A DNA stretch of 64,000 bases from Sphingopyxis bauzanensis (lineage in GTDB: Bacteria > Pseudomonadota > Alphaproteobacteria > Sphingomonadales > Sphingomonadaceae): NCBI RefSeq assembly GCF_002205675.1, contig NZ_NISK01000001.1:677054-741053 (forward strand). The letters are read 5' to 3'. Made by a program: the position numbers and the translations under genes. Positions 9,006 through 19,000 of the stretch are shown here, piece after piece (the first letter of the stretch is position 1; each line of letters opens with the position of its first letter). Under the pieces are notes generated by a model. That model made no database searches and was not told the origin of the DNA. It worked only from the letters and a program-made list of their open reading frames with translations.

Positions 9006-9046
9006 TCTGTTCGGCGCAGCCGTTCGCCGACGTCAGTCGGCTACCA

Positions 9047-12000
9047 TCAATGAAAATCCCGCGACTTGGGCAGGATGCGGACGTCGCGTGGGTGGCCGTG
9101 CTTCGCCGCATAACCGCGCGGCCGTTGCGGATGCACAACCTCGTCGGCGCGGCACAGGTCGGGACGCACTTCGCGCCCGTCGCCCAAAGTGTCGAGCATC
9201 GCCGTCCGATCGACAATGCGCGTCGCCATCAGGTGGATGACGCCCTCCTTGCTCCGCTGCACCTCACCCTCGGCCAGCATCAGCCGTGACGCCATGACGG
9301 CGCGGCGATAGCGTTCGAAATGGCGCGCCCACAGCAGGATGTTGACGACCCCGCCCTCATCCTCGAGCGTGATGAAGATCGCATTGCCCTTGCCCGGGCG
9401 CTGGCGAATCAGCACGACCCCCGCGGTACGGACGATCGAGCCATTCTTTGCCGCCATTACCTGCGCCGCGCTCAGCACCCCCTCGCGTGCGAAATCATCG
9501 CGCAGAAACGCCATCGGATGGCCTTTCAGCGATAGCCGCGTCGTCTGGTAATCGGTGAGGACATTTTCGACGAGCGGCGTGGGAGGCAGCTCGGCATCTT
9601 CTTCGGCGCCGAGTTCGTCTGCTTCGGCGGCACCGAACAGCGGCAGCACCCCCTGTCGTACCCGGCGCGCGTTCCACAGCGCCGGACGCCGATCGAGCCC
9701 CATCGAGCGGCAGGCATCGGACTCGGCCAGCAGGCGCAGCGCGCGCGAGGGCAGGTCTGCGCGGCGGGCAAGTTCCTCGACGGCGGTAAATGGCGTAGCC
9801 CGTGCCGCGACGATCTGCGCCGCCCAAGCCTCGCGAAAGCCATCGACCTGCCGAAAGCCGAGGCGAAGCGCGAGGTTGCCGTCATCCCTGCGCTCAAGGC
9901 TGCTGTCCCACCTGCTCGCGTTGACATCGACTTCGCGCACTTCGACGTCATGCTCCTGCGCGTCGCGCACCAGCTGCGCGGGGGCATAGAAACCCATCGG
10001 CTGCGAGTTGAGCAGACCGCAAGTGAAAACCGCGGGGTGGTAATGTTTGATCCATGACGAGACATAGACGAGCCGGGCGAACGACTGCGCATGGCTTTCG
10101 GGAAAGCCATAGCTGCCAAACCCCTCGATCTGCTTGAAGCAGCGTTCGGCGAAATCCTGCTTGTACCCGCGCGCGACCATGCCGCCGACCATCTTCTCAC
10201 GGAAATTGTCGATCGTGCCGACATTGCGAAAGGTCGCCATCGCGCGGCGCAGGCCGTTGGCCTCCTCAGGAGTAAACTCGGCGGCGGTGATCGCCAGATT
10301 CATCGCCTGTTCCTGAAAGAGCGGCACACCGAAGGTGTGGCCCAGAACTTCGCGCAATTCATCGGGGTCATGAGGCGGGTCAGGCGACGGATATTCGACC
10401 TCTTCCTCCCCGTTCCGCCGTCGCAGATAGGGATGCACCATGTCGCCTTCGATCGGTCCGGGACGGACGATCGCGACCTGCACGACCAGATCGTAGAGCT
10501 TTCGCGGGCGCAGGCGCGGCAGCATGTTGATCTGCGCGCGGCTTTCGACCTGAAAGACCCCGATGCTGTCGCCCTTGCACAGCATGTTGTAAACCGCCGG
10601 ATCCTTGGAATCGATGTCGAGTTCCAGCGTGTGATCGCCCAGCCCATGTTCGCGCATCAGGTCGTAACATTTGCGGATGCAGGTCAGCATGCCGAGCGCG
10701 AGGATGTCGACCTTCATCAGCCCGAGCGCGTCGATGTCGTCCTTGTCCCACTCGATGAAGGTGCGATCCTCCATCGCGGCATTATGGATCGGAACCAGTT
10801 CGTCGAGCCGCCCCTGCGTGAGCACAAAGCCGCCAACATGCTGCGACAGGTGCCGCGGCGCTTTCAGCAATTCGCCGACAAAGCGGTGCAGCCGTTCGAT
10901 CTCGCCATTGTGCGGCTCGAGCCCCGCTTCGATGAGTCGTTCGACCGGCACTTCATCACCCCAGCTTCCCCAGCTCGTGTCCGCGAGCCGCGCCGTGACA
11001 TCCTCGCTGAAGCCCAGCGCCTTGCCGACCTCGCGGATCGTGCTGCGCGGGCGATAATGGATGACGGTCGCGGCGATCGCGGCGCGGTCGCGGCCATAGC
11101 GATCATAGATATATTGAATGACCTCCTCACGCCGCTCATGCTCAAAATCGACATCGATGTCAGGTGGCTCATCGCGTTCGGCGGAGACGAAGCGCGAGAA
11201 GAGCAGCTTATGCTCGACCGGGTCGACCGAGGTGACGCCGAGCAGGAAACAGACGATCGAATTGGCGGCGGATCCCCGGCCCTGGCAGAGGATCGGCGGA
11301 TCCTGCGCGCGCGCAAAGCGGACGAGGTCGTAAACGGTGAGGAAATAATAGACATAGTCGCGCTTGCGGATCAGCCGGAGTTCGTTGCCGATGAGCTTGC
11401 GAACCTTGGGCAGCAGAGGAGCGCCATAGCGTTCCTCTGCTGCCGTCTTCACCAGATGGTGTAGATAGTTGAACGGTTTCCATCCGTCCGGCACCGGCTC
11501 GTGCGGATATTCATAGCGCAGGTCGTCGAGCTGGAAGTGGATGCGCGCGAGCAGCGCGGCGCTTTGCTCGATCGCCTGGGAGTGCTGCTGGAACAGCCGC
11601 ATCATTTCGGCGGGGGCTTTCAGATGGCGTTCGCCATTGGCGCGCAGCAGTTTGCCCGCCTTGTGGATGTTCACCCCCTCGCGGATGCAGGTGATGATGT
11701 CGTGCAGCGGGCGCTGCGCAATGCTCGCATAGAGCGCGTCGTTGGTGGCGAGCAGCGGGATGCGCGTCGCCGCAGACAGGCGTTCGCGTGCGGTGAGCTT
11801 TCGTGCATCGGCGCCCGCACGCGGCATCGTTGCGGCGAGCCAGACCGATTTCGGTCGCGCGTGTTTGAGGGTGCGGAGCAGGGCTTCATCGCCATCCATC
11901 GCGATCAGCAGCAGGTCGTCGCAATGCTCCAGCAAATCCTCCAGATGGAGAATGCAATCGCCCTTTTGCGCGCGCAGGTTGCCGGTCGAGAGCAGCCGGG

Positions 12001-12319
12001 TCAGCCGCCCCCAACCATGGCGCGTCGTCGGATAGGCGACGATGTCGGGGGTGCCGTCGGCGAAGGCGAGGCGGGCGCCGACGACGAGGCGGAAATTGGC
12101 GACACTTTCAGGCTGCTTGACCTGGAGCTCTTTCAGAAATGCCCACGCCCGCACCACCCCTGCCACGCTGTTGCGGTCGGCGATACCGATGCCGGGCATG
12201 CCCAGCGCAATCGCTTCGGCGACCATCTCGGCGGGATGCGAGGCGCCGCGCAGGAAGCTGTAGTTGGTCGCGGCGACCAGTTCGGCAAAGGCGGGTGCGG
12301 GTGCGGGGTCTGGGCTCAT
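9047..12319 (-). CDS. dnaE2: Error-prone DNA polymerase DnaE2 (ImuC)
   Basis: Inducible alpha-subunit-like translesion polymerase acting with ImuA and ImuB in SOS mutagenesis. I place the start at the ATG at 12319 (1,090 residues, MSPDPAPAPAFAEL), which forms an ATGA overlap with imuB; the longer open frame runs into imuB. The N-terminal PHP domain begins FAELVAATNYSFLRGASHP and continues GMPGIGIADRNSVAGVVRAW. Polymerase catalytic motif PPDIDVDFEHERREEVIQYIYDRYG carries the two active-site aspartates, and MKVDILALGMLTCIRKC supplies the third. A C-terminal OB-fold (VVLIRQRPGKGNAIFITLEDEGGVVNILLW) is present. Third gene of the LexA-controlled imuA-imuB-dnaE2 cassette. Confidence 0.97.
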   Translation of the reverse strand: MSPDPAPAPAFAELVAATNYSFLRGASHPAEMVAEAIALGMPGIGIADRNSVAGVVRAWAFLKELQVKQPESVANFRLVVGARLAFADGTPDIVAYPTTRHGWGRLTRLLSTGNLRAQKGDCILHLEDLLEHCDDLLLIAMDGDEALLRTLKHARPKSVWLAATMPRAGADARKLTARERLSAATRIPLLATNDALYASIAQRPLHDIITCIREGVNIHKAGKLLRANGERHLKAPAEMMRLFQQHSQAIEQSAALLARIHFQLDDLRYEYPHEPVPDGWKPFNYLHHLVKTAAEERYGAPLLPKVRKLIGNELRLIRKRDYVYYFLTVYDLVRFARAQDPPILCQGRGSAANSIVCFLLGVTSVDPVEHKLLFSRFVSAERDEPPDIDVDFEHERREEVIQYIYDRYGRDRAAIAATVIHYRPRSTIREVGKALGFSEDVTARLADTSWGSWGDEVPVERLIEAGLEPHNGEIERLHRFVGELLKAPRHLSQHVGGFVLTQGRLDELVPIHNAAMEDRTFIEWDKDDIDALGLMKVDILALGMLTCIRKCYDLMREHGLGDHTLELDIDSKDPAVYNMLCKGDSIGVFQVESRAQINMLPRLRPRKLYDLVVQVAIVRPGPIEGDMVHPYLRRRNGEEEVEYPSPDPPHDPDELREVLGHTFGVPLFQEQAMNLAITAAEFTPEEANGLRRAMATFRNVGTIDNFREKMVGGMVARGYKQDFAERCFKQIEGFGSYGFPESHAQSFARLVYVSSWIKHYHPAVFTCGLLNSQPMGFYAPAQLVRDAQEHDVEVREVDVNASRWDSSLERRDDGNLALRLGFRQVDGFREAWAAQIVAARATPFTAVEELARRADLPSRALRLLAESDACRSMGLDRRPALWNARRVRQGVLPLFGAAEADELGAEEDAELPPTPLVENVLTDYQTTRLSLKGHPMAFLRDDFAREGVLSAAQVMAAKNGSIVRTAGVVLIRQRPGKGNAIFITLEDEGGVVNILLWARHFERYRRAVMASRLMLAEGEVQRSKEGVIHLMATRIVDRTAMLDTLGDGREVRPDLCRADEVVHPQRPRGYAAKHGHPRDVRILPKSRDFH

Positions 12320-13851
12320 GCGAACAGCCCGTGGATATACCAGCGCGGGTCGGGCTTTTCGTCGTACAGCCCATGGCGAAACAGCCAGTAGCGGCGGCCG
12401 CGGTTGTCCTCGACGCGGTAATAGTCGCGGGTCAGCCCGGTATTGTCCTTGCGGCGCCACCATTCACTCGCGATCCGTTCCGGCCCCTCGTAACGGCGGA
12501 TCGCGTGGGTAGCGCGGCGCCAGCGAAAGCGGTGCGGCGGGCCGTCGGGCACCTCGGCGATCACCTCGATGACCTGCGGCGGATCGAAGAGATAGAAGGG
12601 GCGCAGCGGCGGTTCGCCGGGTTCGGGGGCGGGCCAGGACGTCGGCGGCGGGGCGTCGATCGCGGGCAAGGCGAGCTGCGCCTGCTCAGGAATATGCGTG
12701 TCGACAGCGGCGAATTTTCGGACGCCGCCACGGCCGATCCGCGTCGCCAGCCGGTCGACCAGTTCGGTCATCGCCGCGGCGCGCACTTCCCCGCCTTCGA
12801 GCTTGAGCTGGGTCGCGGCAAGCGCTTCGAGCCGCGGCACCGCGAGGCGCATCATGTCGAAGCCGAAGCCGGGGTCGAGCGGATCGCGCAGTCCATCCAT
12901 CCGCTCGGCGAACAGACGCATGACGAGGCTGCTGTCGCGCGTGGGATGGCCGGTCTCGACCGCGATGCTGCGCGCGAGGCCGTCGCTGCGAAAAAAGGTG
13001 GCGCGGAAATGGCGCCCGCCCTTACCGCGTTCGGTCAGGGCCGCGATCGCTTCGCCGACCAGTTCGGTGAGGATCCGGGTCGCGTGCGGCATGCTGGCGA
13101 CGGGTTCGGCAAAGCGGCGTTCGGTGGCGATCGGCGGCGGGGTAATGCGCGGATCGAGCGGGCTCGGCGCGTCGCCGAGCAGGCGGCGCAGCGCGGTCGC
13201 GGCGTCGGCGCCAAAGCGCGCGGCGATGTTCGCCATCGGCCGCGCCGCGAGGTCGCCGATCGTCTTGAGCCCGGCGCGGACGAGCGCGGTTGCCGCCTCG
13301 GCTTCGAGTTCGAGCGCGGTGACGGGCAAGCGGCGGATCGCAGTCGCCTCGTCGGGGGCGGGGCGTGTCTGATAGCGCGCGAGCGCGCGCGCGGCGTCGG
13401 CGGTGGGGCCAAGCGCATGGCGCAAGGTCATGCCGAGCCGGGTCAGCCGCCGGTCGATGTCGTCGATCAATCCCGCCTCGCCATCGAACAAATGGGTGCA
13501 GCCGGTGATGTCGAGGATCAGCCCGTCGGGCGAATCGAGCGCGACAAGCGGGGTGTAGCGCGCGCAGCCCTGCGCGAGCCGGTCGAGCCAGTTCTGGTCG
13601 AGGACGGGATCGTGCGGCACGATGGCAAGGTCAGGCACCTGCGCCCGCGCGTCGGCGAGCGGCATGCCGACGCGAAGCCCCAGCGCCTGCGCGCGCGCAT
13701 CGATGCTCGCGAGGCGCAGCGCGCCGCGCTGCTTCTCGGCAAAGACGAGCGGGAGGTCAGGCGGCTTCGGCGCCGAGCGGGTGAACCGTTCGGCGGGCAG
13801 CCAAGGGAAGAACAGCGCCAGATAGCGCCGCGTCCCGGAAAGCTTGCTCAT
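12316..13851 (-). CDS. imuB: Y-family polymerase-like translesion protein ImuB
   Basis: ImuB is a catalytically inactive Y-family polymerase relative that binds the beta clamp and recruits DnaE2. From the ATG at 13851 it has 511 residues and starts MSKLSGTRRYLALFFPWLPAERF, the family's conserved start. Visible features are the palm-like region (GLRVGMPLADARAQVPDLAIVPHDP; GLILDITGCTHLFDGEAGLIDDIDRRL), where the polymerase acidic residues are replaced, and a helix-hairpin-helix-like part (ALVRAGLKTIGDLAARPMANIAARFG). The C-terminus PDPRWYIHGLFA is typical. Its 5' end overlaps imuA by 95 bp in another frame and its 3' end overlaps dnaE2 by ATGA. Confidence 0.94.
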   Translation of the reverse strand: MSKLSGTRRYLALFFPWLPAERFTRSAPKPPDLPLVFAEKQRGALRLASIDARAQALGLRVGMPLADARAQVPDLAIVPHDPVLDQNWLDRLAQGCARYTPLVALDSPDGLILDITGCTHLFDGEAGLIDDIDRRLTRLGMTLRHALGPTADAARALARYQTRPAPDEATAIRRLPVTALELEAEAATALVRAGLKTIGDLAARPMANIAARFGADAATALRRLLGDAPSPLDPRITPPPIATERRFAEPVASMPHATRILTELVGEAIAALTERGKGGRHFRATFFRSDGLARSIAVETGHPTRDSSLVMRLFAERMDGLRDPLDPGFGFDMMRLAVPRLEALAATQLKLEGGEVRAAAMTELVDRLATRIGRGGVRKFAAVDTHIPEQAQLALPAIDAPPPTSWPAPEPGEPPLRPFYLFDPPQVIEVIAEVPDGPPHRFRWRRATHAIRRYEGPERIASEWWRRKDNTGLTRDYYRVEDNRGRRYWLFRHGLYDEKPDPRWYIHGLFA

Positions 13852-14545
13852 CTTTATCCCAATCGAGTCGCCAGCGCGTTCCGGCAGGGCCGCCGCGCCA
13901 GCGCAGCAGTTCGAGGTCGAAGGCGGGCGCGCCGGGGGCGTCGGCTCCAAGTTCGCGCGACGTTGCGGCGACGATACTCCAGCGCGTGTCGGCGACGCTC
14001 GGCGTCGGCGCGGCATTCAGGCGCAGCATCAGCAGCGTCGTCCCCGCATCGCGCGCGCCGAGCGTCAGGCGGCGACCGGCGGTGAGATCGAGCAGCGGGA
14101 ATTTGCCCCAGCTTTCGACGATCACTGCCGCCGATCCGGCGCAGCGCACCGCATCATTGGCGCAGGCGAGCAGCATCTTGGGGTCGGCGGTCTCGATCAG
14201 CAGCAAACGGCCCGGATCGCCGCCAAGTTCGGCGATGCCGGGGGCATAGATATGCCCCGTGCGGCGCCCGGCATCGACGGTGCGCAGCCACAACAGCGGC
14301 ACCTTGCCCGGGGTGCGCAACGCGACCAGTGCCGCAAAGGCAGCAGCGCTGGCCCCGTCGAGCGCGTCGGCGGCGAAAAATTCATGCGTGCGACCCACTG
14401 CCAGTCCGCCGCCGAGCGCCGAATCGAACGCGTCATGCCCCGTCGCCAGCCAGCCCTCGGCCGGGCGGCTTTCGGGGCCACCAGTGGCGGCCAGCCGGGC
14501 GATGCGCTGGCGCAGCCCGGCGAGAGGTTGGGACGACTCGCGCAT
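13757..14545 (-). CDS. imuA: RecA-like SOS mutagenesis protein ImuA
   Basis: ImuA is a RecA-fold accessory protein of the imuABC mutasome. The 262-residue protein begins MRESSQPLAGLRQRIARL and contains FDSALGGGLAVGRTHEFFA and the RecA-like strand PGKVPLLWLRTVDAGRRTGHIYAPGIAELGGDPGRLLLIETADPKMLLACANDAVRCAG. First gene of the cassette; a LexA box ends 5 bp before its ATG. The C-terminal 31 codons overlap the start of imuB in a different frame. Confidence 0.9.
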   Translation of the reverse strand: MRESSQPLAGLRQRIARLAATGGPESRPAEGWLATGHDAFDSALGGGLAVGRTHEFFAADALDGASAAAFAALVALRTPGKVPLLWLRTVDAGRRTGHIYAPGIAELGGDPGRLLLIETADPKMLLACANDAVRCAGSAAVIVESWGKFPLLDLTAGRRLTLGARDAGTTLLMLRLNAAPTPSVADTRWSIVAATSRELGADAPGAPAFDLELLRWRGGPAGTRWRLDWDKDEQAFRDAALSGAVLPLAARRTVHPLGAEAA

Positions 14546-14549
14546 ATAT

Positions 14550-14564
14550 GTTCCTGATTTGTTC
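14550..14564 (-). promoter_or_regulatory. LexA (SOS) box of imuA-imuB-dnaE2
   Basis: GTTCCTGATTTGTTC on the plus strand, i.e. a perfect GTTC-N7-GTTC direct repeat, the alphaproteobacterial LexA operator (GAAC-N7-GAAC on the gene strand). It ends only 5 bp from the imuA ATG, so LexA would block both promoter clearance and the leader. LexA control of this cassette is well established in alphaproteobacteria. Confidence 0.88.
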
Positions 14565-14616
14565 TATTAGCGCGCGAGCGAGGGGGATTGTCAAGGTGAG
14601 TCCGCCATGACGAAGG

Positions 14617-16014
14617 TTAGGACGTTGCGGCGCCCGCGCCGCCATCGCCGCCCAGCGCACGGAACAGCGCAACCCGGGTCTGCACCAGCAGCAGCTGGGT
14701 CGCGATCTCGGTGCGCCGCGCCGCATAGAGGCTGCGCTGCGCGTCGAGGCTGGCGAGGAAGCTGTCGACCCCGCCCTTATAGCGCGCGTCGGAAAGCATC
14801 GCGGTATCGGCGGCGGCGGCAGTGTTCGCCGCCGCGGCGCGCACCCGCTCGGCGATCGTGCCCTGCACCGCAAGCGCATCAGCGACTTCGCGAAACGCGG
14901 TCTGGATCACGCCTTCATAGCCCGCCAGCGCGGCGTCACGCTGCGCTTCGCTGACCGCAACGCCCGCGCGGCGACCGCCCGCGTCAAAGATCGGCGCGGT
15001 GACGTCGCCGCCCGCCGACCAGCTGAACGATCCACTGTCGAACAGGCTGGACAGGGCGTTGCTGGCAAAGCCGAGCAGTCCGGTCAGCGAGATCGACGGG
15101 AACAGCTGTGCACGCGCGACCCCGATGTCGGCATTGGCGGCGCGCAGGCCATATTCGGCCTCGATCACATCGGGGCGGCGGAGCAGGATTTGCGAGTTTA
15201 CCCCCGCTGGGAGGGAAGCGATAGCAGGCGTGACGTCGGCCAGCCCGTTGGGCAGCAGCGCACGATCGACATCGCCGCCTACGAGCAGGCGGATGAGATT
15301 CTCGTCCTGCGCCAGCGCGCTCGTCTGCGCCGCAATCGCATCCTCGGCGGTCGCCAGAATCTGTTCGGCCTGGCGAAGATCGGTGCGCGGTGCGACGCCG
15401 CCGTCTAGCCGAGCGCGGGTCAGCCGGACATTTTCGCGCGCATTGGCGGCGGTGTCCTGTGCAATCGCGAGCAGATCGCGGTCGGCGCCATAGGTCGCCC
15501 ACGCTTCGGCCAGATTGGCGATCAGCGCGAGCCGCACGGTGCGCGACGCGGCCTCGGTCGCCAGCGCGCGGTTGCGGTCGGCCTCGCTCGCATTGGCGAG
15601 CTTGCCGAACAGGTCGAGTTCGAACGCGGTGACCCCGCCGCGCAGCGAGAAATCGCCGCTGCCGCTCGCACCATTACTGTCGGAATAGCCCGCGCCGCCG
15701 CTGATTCCGATGGCGGGGAACTGCCCGGCTCGCGTGACGCGCGCCTGCGCCCGCGCCGCGGCGACATTGGCATAAGCGACGCGCAGGTCACGGTTGTTCG
15801 TCAGCGCCTGCTCGGCCAGCGAATGAAGGCGCGCATCGGTGAAGACGCTTTGGTACGACAGGATCGGCAGCGCCGCCTCGCTTTGCAGCAGATAGGCGTC
15901 ACCGACCGGCCAGCTTTGCGGGACCGGCGGCGCGGGCAACACCGTCTTGGGCGCTAGCGAGCAACCGACGAGCGCCAGCGTGCTCGCCAGCAACAGGGCG
16001 CGCGGGCCGATCAT
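14617..16014 (-). CDS. RND efflux outer-membrane channel, NodT/OprM family lipoprotein
   Basis: TolC-like outer-membrane factor completing a tripartite drug-efflux pump. The 465-residue protein starts with a lipoprotein signal (LLASTLALVGCSLAP, lipobox LVGC at about residue 18) and carries two outer-membrane-efflux repeats: AEQALTNNRDLRVAYANVAAARAQARVTRAGQFPAIGISGG and the second at LRAANADIGVARAQLFPSISLTGLLGFAS. Its ATG overlaps the stop of the RND pump gene by 4 bp (ATGA), so it is the third gene of the MFP-RND-OMF operon. Confidence 0.94.
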   Translation of the reverse strand: MIGPRALLLASTLALVGCSLAPKTVLPAPPVPQSWPVGDAYLLQSEAALPILSYQSVFTDARLHSLAEQALTNNRDLRVAYANVAAARAQARVTRAGQFPAIGISGGAGYSDSNGASGSGDFSLRGGVTAFELDLFGKLANASEADRNRALATEAASRTVRLALIANLAEAWATYGADRDLLAIAQDTAANARENVRLTRARLDGGVAPRTDLRQAEQILATAEDAIAAQTSALAQDENLIRLLVGGDVDRALLPNGLADVTPAIASLPAGVNSQILLRRPDVIEAEYGLRAANADIGVARAQLFPSISLTGLLGFASNALSSLFDSGSFSWSAGGDVTAPIFDAGGRRAGVAVSEAQRDAALAGYEGVIQTAFREVADALAVQGTIAERVRAAAANTAAAADTAMLSDARYKGGVDSFLASLDAQRSLYAARRTEIATQLLLVQTRVALFRALGGDGGAGAATS

Positions 16015-19000
16015 GCCGGCACCTCGGCGGCGCCGCCGGCTTTGCCCTTGCCAAAGCGTGTGCGGACAGCCGCGATCCCGTCGCGTACCCCGCGGCGGAC
16101 GAGGACGAAAAACAGCGGGATGAAGAAGATCGCAAGCAGGGTGGCGGTCAGCATCCCGCCGATTACTGAGGTGCCGATCGCGATGCGGCTGTTTGCGCCC
16201 GCGCCCGACGCGAGCGCGAGCGGCAGCACGCCGAATATGAAAGCAAAGCTCGTCATCAGGATCGGGCGCAGACGAATCCTCGCTGCCGAAATTGCGGCCT
16301 CGATCACGCGCTTGCCCTTGCGTTCTTCCTGCTCGGCAAACTCGATCATCAGGATCGCATTCTTGGCGGCCAACCCCATCGTCGTGAGCAGCCCGATCTG
16401 CAAGTAGACGTCATTTTCCAGCCCACGCAGGGTGACGGCAAAGACCGCGCCGACCAGTCCAAGCGGGATGACCAGCAACACCGCGACCGGGATCGACCAG
16501 CTTTCGTAAAGCGCCGCAAGACAGAGGAAGACGACGAGCAGCGATAGCGCATAGAGCAAAGGCGCCTGTCCCGACGACAACCGTTCCTGATAGGAAGCGC
16601 CCGACCAGGCGACGCTGGTGCCGGGGATTTCGGCTGCGAGCGCCGCAATCTCGTCCATCGCTTCGCCCGAACTGGTGCCAGCGGTCGGCTGGCCCGAGAT
16701 TTCGAAGGCGGGGACGCTTTGGAAGCGCGCGGTGGTGCTGGGTGTGGTCGACCAGCTGATCTGCGAAAAGGCGGAAAAGGGAGACATCTCGCCATCGGCC
16801 GACCGCACATACCATTGGCTGAGGTCTTCGGGCTTGGAGCGATAGGGTGCATCGCCCTGGACATAGACGCGCTTCACCCGGCCTTCGTCGATGAAGTCGT
16901 TGACGTAGCGGCCGCCCCAGGCGGTCGACAGCGTGTTGTTTACATCGGCGTTGGTGAGCCCATAGGCGGTCAGCCGCTGGGTATCGACGTTGATCTTCAA
17001 CGTTGCAAGGTCGGGCAGATCGCTCAGGCGGACCGAGGTCAGCTTGGGATTGGCGTTGGCGGCAGCAATCAGGCGGTCACGGGCGGCGGCGAAATCTTCG
17101 CGCGTCATGCCGCTGCGGTTCTGGAACTGCATCGTAAAGCCCGACGTATCGCCCAGCCCGCGCACCGAGCCGGGGACGAGCGCAAAGACCTGTGCGTCGC
17201 GCAGGCCGGAAAAGGCCTGGCGGGTGCGCTCGGCAATCGCGTCGGCGCTATTTTCCTTGCCTGGCCGGTCGTCCCAGTGGACCAGATTGACGAAACCCTG
17301 TCCGGTATTCTGCCCCGACGCGCCGCCACCGCCGCCGCCGGCGTTAAGGAACAGCGATTCGATATTCGCCTTTTCGGCGCTGAGCATATGATCCTCGATC
17401 GCGTCGCGGACCTCAAGCGTGCGTTCCTGCGTCGCGCCAGCGGGCAGGCGGAACTGGATCTGGACCCGGCCCTGATCCTCGCCGGGCAGGAAGCCGCTGG
17501 GCAGGCGCAGGAACATAAACGCCAGCAGGACGAGGATGATCAGGTAGAGCCCTAGGAAACGCCATTTGCGCTCGACGACGCGCTCGACGCTGCCGACATA
17601 GCGGTCGGTCGTGCGCTCGAAGCTGGTGTTAAACCAAGTTTTGGCGCGGGTTAGCGCGGCGTTGGCGCGCGGAAAACGCGGCGGCGGCGGTTCGCCATGG
17701 TCACGCGGCTTGAGCAGGGTGGAGGTCAGCGCCGGGCTGAGGATCAGCGCGACGAACACCGACAGCGCCATGGCGGAGACAATGGTGATCGAGAATTGGC
17801 GATAGATGACCCCGGTCGAACCGCCAAAGAAAGCCATCGGCATGAACACCGCCGACAGGACAAGCCCGATCGCGATCAGCGCGACCTGCAATTCCTTCAT
17901 CGACTGGATCGTCGCCTCGCGCGCCGTCATGCCAGGGTTTTCTTCCATCAGCCGCTCGACATTCTCGACGACGACGATCGCATCATCGACGAGCAGCCCG
18001 ATCGCCAGGACCAGGCCGAACAAGGTCAGCGTATTGATCGTGAAGCCCGCAAGATAGAAAACCGCGAAGGTGCCGAGCAGCACCACCGGCACCGCGATCG
18101 CCGGGATCAGCGTCGCGCGCCAGCTTTGCAGAAACACGAACATGACGATGATGACGAGCAGGATCGCTTCGAACAGCGCTTTCTGCACTTCGCTGACCGA
18201 CAGGCGGATGAAGGTCGTCGTGTCGTTGATATAGGCATAGTCCAGCCCCTCGGGCATGTTCCTCGCCAGGTCGGCCATCCGCTGCTTCACCCGGTCGACG
18301 GTCGCCAGCGCGTCGGCCCCCGGTGACAGCGAAATCGCCATGCCCGAACTCGGCTGGCGGTTGAGCCGTCCCACCGAGTTGTAGCTTTCGGCGCCGATTT
18401 CGACCCGCGCGACGTCGCGGATGCGGACCGCCGAACCGTCGGGCAGCGTCTTCAGGACGATATTCTGGAACTCTTCGGGCGTTTGCAGCCGCGACTGAGC
18501 GGTCACAGTCGCGGTCAGCAGTTGGCCCTGCGGCGATGGCAGGCCGCCGACTTCGCCTGCGGCGACCTCGCTGTTCTGGGCCGTGATCGCCGAGATGACG
18601 TCGCCGGGCATCAGCGACACCGCAGCGAGCCGTTGCGGGTTCAGCCAGATCCGCATTGCGTGCGGCGACCCGAAGATATTGACGTCGCCGACCCCCTCGA
18701 CCCGTGACAGCGGATCCTGAATATTGGTGGTCAGATAATCGGACACGTCATAATTGTTGCGGGTCCGCGTTTTGTCAAAAACGCTGACGATCAACAGCGT
18801 GTCCGAATTGGATTTGCTGACCCGCACGCCCTGCTGCTGTACCTGTTGCGGCAGGCGCGACACCGCGGATTCGATCTTGTTCTGCACCTGAACCTGCGCG
18901 ATGTCGGGGTCGATGCCCTTGTCAAAAATGGCGGTGATACTCGCCTGTCCGCGCGAGCTGGAACTCGAACTGAAATAGAGCAGGCCGTCGATCCCGGTCA

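Noticed and set aside
10091..14085. Long plus-strand open frames over dnaE2 and imuB
   Set aside because: GC-rich shadow frames; the minus-strand products carry complete DnaE2 and ImuB signatures.
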